A stretch of DNA of 64,000 nucleotides, taken from Diadema setosum (Eukaryota > Echinodermata > Echinoidea > Diadematoida > Diadematidae). A program made the position numbers and the translations under genes. The stretch covers positions 36,199,709 to 36,263,708 of the forward strand of contig CM067076.1 of the NCBI GenBank assembly GCA_033980235.1, in the 5' to 3' direction. The notes under the pieces were generated by a model that saw nothing but the letters and a program-made list of their open reading frames with translations, was not told where the DNA came from and searched no databases. Below are positions 48,101-59,460 of the stretch, piece by piece (the stretch's first letter is position 1; each line of letters begins with the position of its first letter).

Positions 48101-51100
48101 GAGACGATGGCACTCTTTCAGGAATTGATCTTACTAAACTACCAAGTGGAGGAGTACTAGTGAGTGACATCCAGCCCGGTGCAGATTGACTCCAAGTTCA
48201 CTGTGTCCAAAAGCATATGTCTTGCTGTCATCAACTTACAGGGATCGTATAGTTTTTGTTAAGACCTTTTTTTAAAAACATTCTTTTAACATTTTGTGGT
48301 GAGATAATGAGTGACCTCTAATGAAATATGCAAGAGCATGTAATTCCCAGAGGAATTCAACATTTATTTAATGAAAATTGGTTTTGAAATGGCTGAGATA
48401 TCCAAAACAGATCGATCCTCATAAAAAGTGGGACCCACCTTTCATTAGGATTGCTTTGTTTTCCTTTGTTTTTAGATGTCTCAGCCATTGTAAAACCGAT
48501 TTTCATCAAATAAATTTTAAATTCCTCTTAGAATGGTAGGCTTTGTACTATTTCATTCGTGGCTTCTTGGTATCTCGCAAAAACGTTGGTATCTCACAAA
48601 AATCCCAATCCTCATCTCCACCAATACTATACTCTTGGGAATGCTGAGACCCGCAAAAGTTAAAGGCAGTGATTTGACTTGGTCAGTAATGTAACTGCCT
48701 TCCAATCCAATCCAATCCAATCCAATCCAATCCAATCCAATCCAAGTGAAATGATCAAGGTTCATGACTTCCAAGTCTAGCTGAGCAATCTTGTTAGTAA
48801 TCATACTGTCCCCTCCAGCCTTTTAAGAGGCATTCTTAACACTGTCCTTCAGATGGGACAGTGTAGATGGGAGTTAGCCACAACTCATGCATGTAAAAGA
48901 TCCCACTACATTCATTCATCTCAAAGGGCAGGTTCTTCAGGTGAAGTGGTCCACCTTTTTACCTGCAGAAGAAAAATGGGGAATAATGCTGACCCTTTGT
49001 GGTTTTCCTCAGGTGACTACAGTAGCAGTTGTCAGTAAATGGTATCAACCTTACTTGTATGTGAAGAAGAAGAAGAAAAAGAAAAGGAAGAAGAAGAAGA
49101 AGAAAGAGAAGAAGAAGAAGAAGAAGAAGAAGAAGAAGAAGAAGAAGAAGAAGAAGATGGAAAACAAGAAAGAAAAAAAAAAGATAGCTCTGTGTCTATA
49201 AACAACGGTGGTGAGTGATGGAGAGGTGACAAAATTACAAGTTATCAAGAAATTGTAGTACTATGCAAAGCTAAAGTTTGAAGTGACATACTTTCACAAG
49301 AGAAAAATATCACTTGCCTATTATATTGCAGTTGATCAACACATTCTTTGGTTTCCTGAGACGGAAGACAGACTTCTTTGTTGGTGCACAACAGGGGCAA
49401 GCTGAAAAGGTGAGAACTAGATGTTGGGCAAATTACCAAAGAACCATCATCCTCGAGGGAGGGAAATGATCTGTTTAAAACAAACAGACAAAAAAAGTAG
49501 TTGATTGGAATGCTGGAACTTTGTGTTTATGAAATTCAAAAGCAGGTTAGAATGTTTGCACAAGTCATTTTGTGACATATCTGCAAATATCTGAGAGGAA
49601 ATTGTCCATTTTTATTTATGGATTGAAAAGTAAGATTACAGTCCAATGATCAGAAATATTTCCAATATTAAGGCAATCCTAATTTCACTGAGGACAAATT
49701 ATTGGATGTGTTGGCTGATAAATCCAAATAGTTTTTGAAAAATCTAGGTGATATGTTATCAGTGAAATCTAATTTTGTGTGCAGTCATATGCCCATGGTC
49801 ATTTCTCCATGAATGACAATTGTAAATGTTTAAAGCACAAAATATATACAGTAGATAATTTAGGGTGCCGAAACAGCTCCTAACATGCTTGAAGTATATG
49901 CAATATACTCACCAAGACAAAACTTGCAGAATTATAGGTCACAATACGGGGTTTGATTTTTGTTGTATTTAATTTATCTCATCTTTCTTTCCATCTTACT
50001 CTTTCTCCAATGCCTCTGTTTTCTTCATTCCATCTCATCTTTTTATTTTCTTCTCCCAATCCTCCCTATCATCTCTGGTTTCTTCAATTTATCAAAGTTG
50101 TACCTTCAACAAAGTGTATGTGTTTCATGATGTAAAATTGTGTAGACTTAATAGCTGTTTGCTTTAATATAAATGTTTACCCTCTCAGGTAGTGATTGAC
50201 TGCTTCAAGACCCACCAGAGGCTTGCTACTGAGGCCAAGAGGAAGAAGGAAGAAGAAACTGCTGCTGCAGTGAAGGCCAGGGAAGAGCGTCAGGCCAAGG
50301 AGAAGGCAGCCAAGCTGGCAGCAGAGGCAAAGATAAAAGAGGAGCCAAAGATCCAGGAATTGACTGATGAGGAAGCAGAGCGACTACAGGCTGAGCTGGA
50401 CCAAGTGAGAGTCAAGAGGAAACAAGAACTTTACAAGCACATTAATGTGAAACTTTGCAATGGTTTCACATCAACACATTGCTGAATTCTCCACTTTTGA
50501 TATGAGTTGATATGATCTATGAGAGCTTTAGGAATGATTTATGTCATCAAGTGAATTCTGACACTCTGAAATCTCAACCTGTAGATGTAAAGATTTGTTC
50601 TCCAGTATCGGGTATTTCATAATTTGATCTCTGTGATGCCAGGACAGCATAACATGTCCTCAATATTTGAAGTTTGTACAGTGTGTAAGTAGTAAGGGAT
50701 CCTTTAGGCACTTCTCACCATATTGATTTTTTTTTTTTTTTGGAGACATTGAGACGTCACTGAGGTTAGTGTGTGCAGAGTTCTTTGCCTTTATATATCA
50801 CAGTGATTTATCTAGCTGATTGTTGAATAAAAGATTTTCACATATGGATGTTAATGCTGGTGTTGTAGGACTCTCACTACCATACATACAAAAGCCCTAA
50901 AGCCATGTCAACAGGCTATAAGGTTTTTATCTATTCTTTAATGTTTATGCTCCATCCCAAATGTATCTTCACGATATAAGGAAGACTTAAGCACACAGAG
51001 AGTGATTGAGACCTACATGAAAACTCATACTAGCCTTAGTTTTTCCAAATATGAACATTGAATGAGAAAGTGAATGCTGCTGTTGACATCAAACTTTTGT

Positions 51101-54100
51101 GGTTGTCACTTTGTACTTATTACAGAAAAAACAGCAGGCAGAATCTGCCCCAGCAGAGGAGGATAAGAAGAACTCAGAAAAGTCCAACAAAGATGGGGTA
51201 AGACACTTATTTCCATTTTCTCAGAAGGGTGGGTTTGAAGTCTTCTAGATGTTGATATGCTAGAGTTGTGACCTACCAGCTTTGTGTACACTTGCACTCT
51301 TCCCAAGAGAAGAAATGTTGCTACACTGTATGTCTCAACTTTGACCATTAAAGGGTACACAATGTTGGAGGAACATGATATACATTAATATGAACACTTC
51401 ATTACTAGTCACCTACAAAGAGATGGGATATCACATGATTTCAGAAGTAAACATGTTTCATTTGTAACAAATTTATATAAACAATTTTCATTCATGGGGA
51501 ACAGCCAGATGCTGGGTATCATTTGATTTATCTTTAACAAACAATATGCATGCACATTGTACCTTGTCACAACTAAACGACCTGCATATCATATGATCCC
51601 CAAAGCATTTGTGAAAATGCAATAAGATGATTAAGCAATGACAACATGAAAAAACCTTTACAAAGCAAAAGATCACTAGCATGTTTTTCTTTCAAATTCC
51701 ATTATTGTATGGCTGGCATTAACTCCAAATTCAAAGTCATGTCATATTGATCAGGACAACTACAGTGAAGAGAAAACGTGTCACACTACATTTGTGAACA
51801 CTGCCTAAAGAAGTGGTCATCTGATAGTGAAAGACAGTTAGGCTTACGTTAAGGTTTGAAAACCAGCACAGAAACAGGACATGTGAATCTTACAATATCT
51901 TCAGGTAGCAAGGTCCAACACTATGTTAATTGTGTGTATTCTTACAATTTTCCCGCAATTTTGTAAAAACATTCAACATCACCATAGAAAATTAAAATCA
52001 AGAAGAGAAATAATCTCATCTTATTTTCTGGTATGTAGCCATGTAAGAAGATGTCATAGAACATGAGAAAATCCTTAGACTTTGGACAGCTAAGATCATT
52101 GTTCTCTGTTTGAGTCAGACGAACCATTTTCAAGTTATGTCATAGATGATAGTGCACTGAATTTCTGCTGTCGCCTCTCCCCCCACCCCACTGGATTTCA
52201 GTCTGATGATGATGAAGAGGAAAGTGAGGAGGATAAAGCCAAGCTAAAACCAAACTCTGGAAATGGGGCAGATCTACCGAACTACCGATGGACACAAACT
52301 CTTGGAGAACTGGAGGTTTGTTGTAGCCCCTTTCCTTCCTAGAGTAAGGTGCTGTGCTGGTAACACTCATTTTTAGAGTTATATCCTTTATTGGTCACAC
52401 TCTAATACATTTTAAAAGTACAGTTAAACTCAACCAGTGCCTCAAAAACCTTGTATTTCTTTTACTACCTCGAGGCTGCCTCTAGGGCACCAATGAGACT
52501 ACAGTGTACATTGTTGCTAAAAAAATGACATTACATTTGTACGTTACTTTATAATCTGTGAATTTGGATTAAAAGAATTATATAGGCACCTACAGTGAAC
52601 TCCTGTTATAGCGAAGTCTTCGGGACCTGCAATTTCCTTTTGTTATATCACATTTTGTTATAACCAAACAAATAAACAGTAAAAATACCTAGAGTGGATC
52701 ATTTTGCAGCCTGAATTTTTACTTTGTTGTAACCAGAATTTTGTTATAACTGTGTTCGTTGTAATGGGAGTGCCCTGTAATCTAAATTGCAGTCATTTTG
52801 TAATTAGAGCATTTATGGAATGTTTACTTTTGGGCTAGACATTCAAACATTGTTTAGTAATTGATAATCATGGCTAGGTTTAATGATGACACAGGAAGGT
52901 GTGGTATTAGAGATTGCATGGCTTACAGATGAACATTATTGCATTTATCTTTTTACCCTTTTTTTTTGTCATTTTCCTCAGGTGCACATTCCAATGCCAA
53001 TGCCTGTCAAAGGTCGAGATCTTGTCGTGGCCATTGATAAGCGTCACCTCAAAGCGGGCTTAAAAGGTCATGACCCCCTCTTGGATGGTGAGACATACAA
53101 TGAACTCAAGGTTGAAGAATGTAATTGGGTCATCCAGGACAAGAAGGTTGTTATTCTCTACCTTGAGAAGGTGAGTAAATCTTAGTCCTCAGGATCACTG
53201 CAATGATGTCAGAATGCAGTGTTTGTTAAGCACACTAATATGAGAGGCATTCTATTGATAATCTTTACATAATAATAGAAGCATTAATCTTTTGAAAAAC
53301 AATAAAATACACAAGAATTAACATGACTTTTGCTGCAATCACACAACTGATGACAGAGATCCTGGGGGGGGGGGGGGGGAGGTGGAAGCAGCCCCCCTCT
53401 GGTTGTAGCATATCTAAAAATGCCCAGCCTGATTAGCCCTAAGTTGAGACCTTGGAACTCCTAGGAATGATCGCTCCATTAATATAATCCAAGTTACCAA
53501 AAAAAAAAAAAAAAAAATGCACACACCAGTTTCTCTGTAGTCAATCCAGAAAGTTTCATACTTTTTCCAGTCCTGTGTAGATCCAAGGTTTCTCATTTAC
53601 ACATCTTAATGTGAGTTTTCATACTAAGATTATCTTGAATAGTTGCCCCAAGGTTACAAGCCTTAAAAATATACAAATGTTGATGATATGTCACCAAATC
53701 TCTTATATCCAACATACAATATACATGAAGGACTAAGGAAAAGGTCTGTACAACAATAACATGGTTTATTCACATAGTGTACAGTAGCCACTTCTTTAAT
53801 AACACTGATCTGCCAGAGGGCATTGACATTACTACATCATCATGACCAGCTACATGATGTACTGTAAAACCAGAAGTGTTTGCAAGCATTTTAATTTGGC
53901 GAAGTTTGCAAGAGCCAAGATTTGCAAAATTAAATTGAATGCAAAGTTCTTTCCTGCACTATATGCACTGAATGCTGGTGGCAATTTGCAAAAATTTCAA
54001 GCTGCGAAAAAGATCATTGGCTCCAATTTGTGGAAATTGTATGCCATGAACATTTTTTTCACTTTACAGTAGTCATCTTTATGTTTGAATCTAGAGAGAT

Positions 54101-55026
54101 GTGATAAAATGATGTGTTTAAAGGGTGTGTACAGTTCTGGTTGAGGTGAGGATTTAGCTTGTAATGTTTTGCGAGATATTCAGAAACCACTCTATGAGAT
54201 GTCAAAGAGCATGCAATTCTAAGGGGTATCAAAAGTTTATTTGATGAAAATCGGTTTTGAAATGGCTGAGATGTCCAAAAACAAGGTGAAACAAAGAGAT
54301 CTTAGTAAAAGGTGTGGCCTGTTGCTTTTTATTATTATCACTTTTTTTGGATATCTCAGCCATTTGAAAACCAATTTTCATCAAATAAACGTTGAATCCT
54401 TCTTAAAATTACATGCTCTTTCATATTTCATAAGAGGTTTCTCCTTATCTCACTTAATGTTATAAACCTGAATCCCCACCTCAACCATTACTGTACAGTC
54501 CCTTTAAGGTATAAGTATTTGGAAGGATTCTCTTGTCTATGTGTCTAAATGTTCTTCAGTTTACTTATATGCTTGAATTTTGATTTATTTTGTTGATTTG
54601 TTTCCTTTATTGCAGATCAACAAGATGGAATGGTGGGACAAACTTGTCTCTTCTGATCCCTCAATTAACACCAAGAAAGTCAACCCAGAGAACTCAAAGG
54701 TAGCAACCAGTCAAATGATGTTCATGAAAATAACCTTCCCACCAAGATATACTCATGATAAACATTACAAAGCCTTGCTGCAAAGGTTGTGTAAAACAGA
54801 AATGACTGCATAGCTTTGGTGCAAGTAGTGTGTATTAAAAACAACTAAATAATGAGGAAGTTTAGATAGACAGATATGCAGCTTTTAAACCCAAATCAGA
54901 AACATAGTAGGATGTGAACTCCATTCAGAGATAAAGTTTTCATGATATGTTTTTGACATTTCTTGTTAGCCTTTAGCATCACTAAACTCAACAAGTATCA
55001 GTATCATGCTTACACCTACATTTTAA

Positions 55027-55071
<45 letters not shown>

Positions 55072-56610
55072 GTGTACATACGGTTTGTATACACTCATCC
55101 TCCTGTATGTTGACGTACAAGGTACGTAAATAAGCAGGGGTACATACTCACTACCAGAGGGGGACAAAACAAACTATGATACATGTAGCAAGTTGTAGTT
55201 GTCATGCTGTCAAAGAAGTTATACTGTTATGTTATGCTTGGACTAGGCTGAATATTCTTGTCTGTTGATGTACGTATATTAAAGAAGATTACCTAGAAAT
55301 CTTTATTTTTCTGTGTACAGCTGTCAGACCTGGAAGGAGAAACAAGGAGTATGGTGGAGAAGATGATGTATGATCAGAGACAAAAAGCAATGGGCTTACC
55401 AACATCAGAAGACCAAAAGAAGCAAGAGATTTTACAAAAGTAAGAGTCTCTCTACAAACAAGTACGCTGTATGTGTGTATTGTTTTCTATGCTGCAAATC
55501 ACTACTTTTACTTCTTGACAACACTTCTTTCTAATGTCTTGCAGCGGTTGTTTATCACACATATGAAATTTTATGCTTTTGTTTTACAAGTCCCAATTCA
55601 CAAACATACGGAATTCTTCCAAGATTCTAGGGGAATAGATGCACTTAAAGAACAATGAACATCAGTCAATACATGTCATATGGCGATCATCTATGGTGTT
55701 TTGTACACAATATAGTGAGATGTTGGTGGTGAGAAGTACGATAATAATGTGTGTATTGAGGTATGTAATTTTAATGTTAAAAGGCCAACACCTGTATTTG
55801 CAGCAATTAGAAAAAAAAAAAATAAATGTAGATCGCTATCTTCTTAATTTTCTTTTCAAAGCTCATTACTCCATAATGGGTTTACATTATATAGATGATG
55901 ACTGGCGTGGGAGGGAACATACCGAATGTTCTACCCGAAGGGTTTGAAATGCTATTGAGGGAGGTTATAAGTCCTGAGACGAAGTCAAGGGACCTATAGT
56001 CTCCCAAAATGGCATTTCAAACCCTGAGGGTGGAACGTTTGGTACATGTTCCCGACAACAAAAGTCATCATCTGTTATATTATATGGGTTAGTCAAATTA
56101 TCACACTTTCGTACGCATTACAATGATCGGTCAACTGCTTTTTCACATTGTATGGAATAGGCAAATTTATCCTATCGATTGCGTGAAAAATATGATCGTT
56201 CAATCGTGTGGTATCGTTTGTTATTTGTTACATGAAAATGTTTTCCCATGGGAGAACATTACAAAAATGTTCTGCCCATGGGCGAACATAACCAATATGC
56301 CTCATATGCATATGAATGTGCCTCCATCACGTGACTGTGTTTAGCCAATCACTAACCTGTATTTGAGTAACCCATTTAATATTGTAATTTGTTGCCTTTA
56401 GTGTTCTCAAGGGACTTTAATGATATCTGTGTGTACTACATTGTATTTAAAAGAGGATGATGACAACAAATCATTGACTTTTGTAACCTCTGCTATATTA
56501 TCAGGGTTAGTCTAGAGTGATCATTTTTTATTCTCCTTCTTGATTCTTTCTTCGACAGGTTCATGAAGCAACATCCAGAGATGGATTTCTCCAATGCCAA
56601 GTTTAACTGA
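34093..56610 (+). CDS. NUDC: NudC, nuclear distribution protein C homologue, nine exons (whole gene)
   Basis: Coding exons are 34093-34167, 49332-49409, 50189-50404, 51126-51197, 52202-52315, 52982-53170, 54616-54699, 55321-55439 and 56559-56610. All introns are GT-AG and phase 0 except the last (phase 2). The product is 332 residues, the size of vertebrate NudC (about 331). Order of parts: N-terminal NudC dimerisation segment ([17 protein letters not shown], then [18 protein letters not shown]), a charged coiled coil (about 65-125), an acidic linker ([11 protein letters not shown], about 148-158), the CS/p23 domain ([14 protein letters not shown] to YLEKINKMEWW, about 170-260) and the conserved tail ending [12 protein letters not shown]. 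NudC works with Hsp90, LIS1 and cytoplasmic dynein in nuclear movement and mitosis. Intron 1 is 15.2 kb and filled with mobile elements. The ORF is intact. Confidence 0.97.
34351..34587. repeat. FB-B left arm, short tandem repeats
   Basis: About ten CCCACAAATGTAAAAA units separated by C/G-rich spacers. The inner edge is a perfect hairpin, CAACCACAAATGTAA then TTACATTTGTGGTTG (34552-34588). Confidence 0.9.
34755..34880. repeat. Direct duplication around GT and T runs
   Basis: TGTCACATCGTGTCTGGGGA then AGCC and TTGACTTGCGGGGA appear twice, near 34759 and 34830, separated by T9 and (GT)n. The pattern looks like replication slippage. Confidence 0.85.
35068..35140. repeat. (CA)n microsatellite
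   Basis: About 35 CA units with two interruptions. Confidence 0.95.
35358..35922. mobile_element. Pogo/Tc1-like MITE with GGCCGCTATAGACAGGT repeats
   Basis: The ends CAGTCAAACCTG and, inverted, CAGTCAAACCTG are flanked by TA on both sides (35356-35357, 35923-35924). The body repeats GGCCGCTATAGACAGGT at least seven times, in clusters near both ends. Confidence 0.85.
36190..38160. repeat. Decayed satellite of about 200 bases with a conserved CAGATACGTTACC box
   Basis: The box or a one- or two-base variant lies near 36213, 36413, 36619, 36829, 37028, 37206, 37387 and 37763, and inverted near 38143. Spacing is about 180-210 (once double). Segments about 614 bases apart match each other better (GGAATGACGCATC at 36488 and AGAATGACGCTTC at 37102), suggesting a former three-unit repeat. 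The rest of each unit has drifted far. Confidence 0.7.
38644..38828. repeat. FB-B right arm, short tandem repeats
   Basis: About eight TTTTTACATTTGTGGGCG units, complementary to the left arm. Confidence 0.9.
39105..39146. repeat. (GTT)n microsatellite
   Basis: About 13 GTT units followed by TTTTT. Confidence 0.95.
39165..39290 (-). mobile_element. Fragment of the hAT-like family of 17657-19292
   Basis: GTGATGGTGTGAGATCCTCG, then GGAGCGAAGCGACCAAGCGG, is the complement of the tandem unit inside the nested hAT-like element. CAAGGGCAAAATCTGG with a preceding G-run resembles its terminal region. Confidence 0.7.
39368..42525. mobile_element. FB-C, foldback element with GTCCGTCAAA repeats, in NudC intron 1
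   Basis: The left end TTATGCACTTGTCGATGTAA pairs with TTAATGCACTTGTCAATGTA read from the right end. The arms (39368-39565 and 42288-42525) share CACCCATGTCCGAGGGGTAG-like sequence and then an approximately 46-base unit (GTCCGTCAAAAAAGTGACCG) repeated three to four times per side. The flanks GCCTAAC (39361-39367) and GCCCTAAC (42526-42533) may be a target duplication. No transposase. Confidence 0.65.
39566..42287. other. FB-C core, nothing recognised
   Basis: Contains a near-exact duplication (TTACACGGACGGACTACTGA at 42006 and its twin at 42055) and scattered short open frames without family resemblance. Confidence 0.45.
42850..46537 (+). pseudogene. CR1-like non-LTR retrotransposon, decayed
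   Basis: ORF1-like region at 42857-43453 ([20 protein letters not shown], then [20 protein letters not shown]), ending in 27-residue repeats. Endonuclease at 43735-44430: [29 protein letters not shown] and SDHVTL. Reverse transcriptase from about 44990: [56 protein letters not shown] and [11 protein letters not shown], then the CR1 tail [23 protein letters not shown] and KHWNSHP. Frame breaks lie near 43985 and 45515-45600 and at stops near 45608 and 45700, so it is inactive as it stands. It inserted in the sense direction of NudC. Confidence 0.93.
43095..43417 (+). repeat. 81-base in-frame coding repeats in the LINE ORF1
   Basis: CCAGTTCAGAG starts at 43175, 43256 and 43337, exactly 81 apart, with a fourth partial unit before. 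The encoded unit is [11 protein letters not shown]...RTDRSLNPVQR. The repeats stay in frame despite differences. Confidence 0.9.
46540..47480. other. Right inner part of unit D, unrecognised
   Basis: LINE 3' flank, then a CpG-rich patch near 46790-46890 (GCGGCCGCTAGCGGC, GCGCGCGGCGTCCGCGG). No exon could be supported. Confidence 0.4.
47533..48238. other. NUDC: NudC intron 1, nothing recognised
   Basis: Moderate GC at 47760-48220, without open frames or repeat ends that I can name. Confidence 0.4.
48239..48645. mobile_element. Hairpin MITE, relative of 54120-54507
   Basis: The arms pair: GAAAATTGGTTTTGAAATGG faces CCATTGTAAAACCGATTTTC. The outer parts also match, AGGGATCGTATAGTTTTTG facing CCACCAATACTATACTC loosely. 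Non-coding. Confidence 0.6.
48697..48745. repeat. (CCAAT)n minisatellite
   Basis: Nine consecutive CCAAT units. Confidence 0.95.
49060..49185 (+). repeat. (GAA)n tract near the 3' end of NudC intron 1
   Basis: Roughly 125 bases of almost pure GAA/GAAA on the sense strand, ending about 150 bases before exon 2. Interruptions: GAAAAGGAAG, GAAAGAGAAG and GATGGAAAAC. Confidence 0.95.
49332..49409 (+). CDS. NUDC: NudC exon 2
   Basis: 26 codons, [20 protein letters not shown] then QGQAEK, between TTATATTGCAG and GTGAGA. It completes the conserved NudC N-terminal segment. Confidence 0.95.
50189..50404 (+). CDS. NUDC: NudC exon 3
   Basis: 72 codons from [20 protein letters not shown] to ERLQAELDQ. 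Highly charged coiled coil. Acceptor CCTCTCAG, donor GTGAGA. Confidence 0.95.
51126..51197 (+). CDS. NUDC: NudC exon 4
   Basis: 24 codons, [20 protein letters not shown] then NKDG, between TTATTACAG and GTAAGA. Poorly conserved, Lys/Glu-rich linker. Confidence 0.9.
52202..52315 (+). CDS. NUDC: NudC exon 5
   Basis: 38 codons. Acidic run [11 protein letters not shown], then [20 protein letters not shown] and LGELE, which opens the CS domain. Donor GTTTGT is weak but in phase. Confidence 0.95.
52593..52777. mobile_element. 185-base pogo-like MITE, copy 1
   Basis: The ends CAGTGAACTCCTGTTATAGC and, inverted, CAGGGCACTCCCATTACAAC are flanked by TA on each side. Copy 2 at 62463-62647 has the same length and internal words (TTGTTATAACCAAACA). 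Confidence 0.85.
52982..53170 (+). CDS. NUDC: NudC exon 6
   Basis: 63 codons covering most of the CS domain: [40 protein letters not shown] and [10 protein letters not shown]. Acceptor TTTCCTCAG, donor GTGAGT. Confidence 0.97.
54120..54507. mobile_element. Hairpin MITE ending AAAGGG(A/T)xTGTACAGT
   Basis: AAGGGTGTGTACAGTTCTGG, then TTGAGGTGAGGATT, faces CCCACCTCAACCATTACTGT, then ACAGTCCCTTT, and the arms stay complementary to GAAAATCGGTTTTGAAATGG against CCATTTGAAAACCAATTTTC. It lies in NudC intron 6. Confidence 0.8.
54616..54699 (+). CDS. NUDC: NudC exon 7
   Basis: 28 codons, [20 protein letters not shown] then KVNPENSK. MEWWxxLVxxDPxI(N/D)TKK is among the most conserved NudC signatures. 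Donor GTAGCA. Confidence 0.97.
55028..55067. repeat. (GT)n microsatellite in NudC intron 7
   Basis: About 20 GT units. Confidence 0.95.
55321..55439 (+). CDS. NUDC: NudC exon 8
   Basis: 119 bases, [20 protein letters not shown] then [19 protein letters not shown], ending two bases into a lysine codon at donor GTAAGA. Confidence 0.97.
55892..56386 (-). mobile_element. Compound MITE, copy 2
   Basis: Same two-part structure as 6957-7400, reverse orientation: hairpin GATGATGACTGG to AAAGTCATCATC (55894-56072), then ATGGGTTAGTCAAAT to GTATTTGAGTAACCCAT, with TTCTGCCCATGGGCGAACAT inside. It lies in NudC intron 8. Confidence 0.7.
56559..56610 (+). CDS. NUDC: NudC exon 9 and stop
   Basis: One base completes the lysine codon, then [16 protein letters not shown] and TGA. 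Acceptor TTCGACAG. Confidence 0.97.
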
Positions 56611-57510
56611 CATGGATGAGATCCGGGCAAGATGTTTTAAATTCCTTCCATCAACAAGATTCATGTTAGGAATCTATTTCCAAAACAAGCTTTTTCTTTG
56701 AAATATTTTGAAGCATATTATTGTAAGTGAATCAAAGTAAGGTTATTCAGCCTATCAGACTTGAGTTTCCAATGCTACTTTGAACCTCATGAATGTTAGA
56801 CTGAAAAGGATACTTTTGAACTGTAAAGTAAGAATATTGCATTGAAGAGCCATGACATAGTGGAGATGTATATATTTTGACAAAAACTGTATCTTGATTT
56901 ATACATGTTGTCATCATCCCTGCAGAAGTTCTATCCATTTCTTGTAATTGTTTATGCAGATATCATGAGTGCCAAGCGGTTCAGAACTAATGGCATGAAC
57001 CTGACTGAATAATGTTGTCTGCATTATTCTTGTGAGAATATGTAATTATGATTCACACCTTGCCTGGTCTAAGCTGCCATCTGCTTCCCCTTGTTTATCT
57101 GTGTGTGGATCCCACTCTCACACCATTAGCTGTGCAGACCATGAGCACACTCTAGAGGAACATTGCCAGAAACATTGTCATCATATTAAAGGAGCACTTG
57201 TACAAGTACATGTAGTGTGCACTTTCCAAGATTACGTGAATGCAATATTTTGTCCTATTGGATGTAGGGCCTACAGTAGGTCATTTAATCACAAATAGCT
57301 GAAAGAAATATGAATGGAATTAACAACACTTTGGGACAAAATCTGCTGACAAGTATGTTAAACAAAAAAAAAAAAAGAACTACCAAAAACCTGGCAATTT
57401 GTGACAATGTCTTGTCAAGGAGATCATCCACATATGTTTTGATACAGCGTATTTTACATGATGCCTTGTTGGAGAACTTGCAATAAAGAGGAAACTGTGA
57501 AAAATTGAGG
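56611..57510 (+). other. NUDC: NudC 3' UTR
   Basis: Non-coding sequence after the stop, with the first clear AATAAA at 57482-57487. A later AATAAA at 60365-60370 could serve a longer form. The exact cleavage site cannot be told from sequence. Confidence 0.6.
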
Positions 57511-59460
57511 ACATCTTTTCCCTAAAGACTGAGGTATCCCTAAACTCTTATTGACAAATGATATGTATAGCATCAGTCTCTAAAACCAGTATCAGGGTGT
57601 CATTATTTTCAGTGGTCAGAAGGATGGGGATTGCCCTGTAATGTTCTATCATTTATGTGTGGTTTGTTTAATCAGCTGTAAGAGAACACACATCACTTGT
57701 ACATGAGAAGAGCTAACCAGGAAGAAATGCAGAGAATGTCACATGTTTTGATCCAAGTCACATCAATTAGTATACACAGCACATGTGAATTCTGTTTGGA
57801 TTCTTCCATGATCTTAACCCCATTCCCTGACACATAATTTTCCTGGTAGATGACAGATACACCTGTATTTTGTCACAGCCATTGATGAGACTGTGTTAAA
57901 ATGGTCAAACAGTATGTCTCCAACAATCAACATCTTTAGATTTCATGAAAAGCCTGTGTCCGTGCTCAGCAGATTTTGTCATTCTTATGCGTGATGTGTA
58001 GCTATTCCTATATTATTGTTAGTGGTCTTCTATTGTTTATGATATAAAATACAAAGAATTTGAAAGTCGGGGACTTGAACTTCTGAAGTCTAAGGTGGGA
58101 GAAATATTATGAAATTTAAACACAACTTAGATTCATTTAATGAATGTATTGTGTTTTATATGTAACCCAAGTCAAGAAGCAGACAGTGCAAGTTCAATGT
58201 CAGACTTGCCAGCATATATTACACTGTTATTATGTGTAGGAATTTATTTTCTTTAGGAATAGTTTGAGCCATCTTCTCATCTTGCTGAGATGATCTTGCT
58301 CATCTTCCTTGTATTGAATAGAAATATTAATGATAAAACAAGACATTCAAACTACTAATAGGCCATTTACAACATGATTGATTTTAGCTTGGCCAGGGAG
58401 GTGAGATTCACCATCAGACCTGGCTTGGCTATGAAGGTCATAACAACAAATGAGTTACATGTATGACATTTTGCATGCACACTTGTCACTTTTGATGTTG
58501 ATGCCACTCGTGGCAGAAAACCATCATGGAAATAAAATCAAAAGGAACTGAGTGTGGAAGAGTGTGGTAAAAAAGAGAAGAAGAAGAAGAAAAAAAAAAA
58601 GAAGGGCTACCTACTTTCTGTCTTGAAGTATAAAACCAGCATGATTTTATTTGTGGAAGATTTTGCTTGAAATAGTCCCGCAAAAATAACATTCAACAGT
58701 GGTTGAACTCTGTATAGCTATTTCTTTTTACTTTTATTTGTGAAAAAGAAATTTGTGATTGATGCTTGATATTCAGACTCAGAGTAACTACCTTTGCAGA
58801 AAATTGAGACTTTCAATCACCGAAATTTATAGATACTTGATGAAGTGTAATTGGTTTATAATCAGGTACATTCAATAATTCTTGTGTGAGAGAAATCACA
58901 TAGTTCTCAGAATAGGATACATTACATCTGTTACAGTAATAGGGGAAAAAAGGCAATTAATGCAAGCACCTTGGTGTGGATTTTACTTCAAGGTCTGATG
59001 CAGCTTTGATATTGGATGATACGATGTACATTGCTTTGGTGTTTCAAAGGAGAGATTTGTAAAGCTGTACTGTATGTCCTGTGATATTACTGTATACTCT
59101 CATATTATGCAAGTCACTCCATTAATGTTCAAAGGTACGGCTAATCTTTACTAACCAATTCGTCTCCAACATACATGTATTAAACCATCTAGGAAGTAAG
59201 TCAATTGAGCATTTAATATGCATTATACAGCAAATCAGTAACACCAATTCTGTTTTATGCATGTCACATATTGGTTCATACAGAGCACAAGTTGACAAGT
59301 TGTCATGCCTGTATCAAGCTTCAGTTAGTGTATTAAGTCCAAAGATAATCCATGTAAGCTACGTATGTATGATGTAAGATTTACTAGTAAACAATTTCCT
59401 CTTGAAAATCACCTCCTTGAAACAGATTTAGTACACTCAAACATGTTATACAGTGATATA
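57510..59460. other. Downstream flank of NudC, no gene recognised
   Basis: AT-rich, with a GAAGAAGAAG/A-rich patch at 58575-58602. It could be an extended 3' UTR. No RNA gene, exon or repeat end recognised. Confidence 0.45.

Noticed and set aside
49060..49200. Lys/Glu-rich open frame through the GAA tract
   Set aside because: Pure translation of a trinucleotide repeat; it lies in an intron of NudC.
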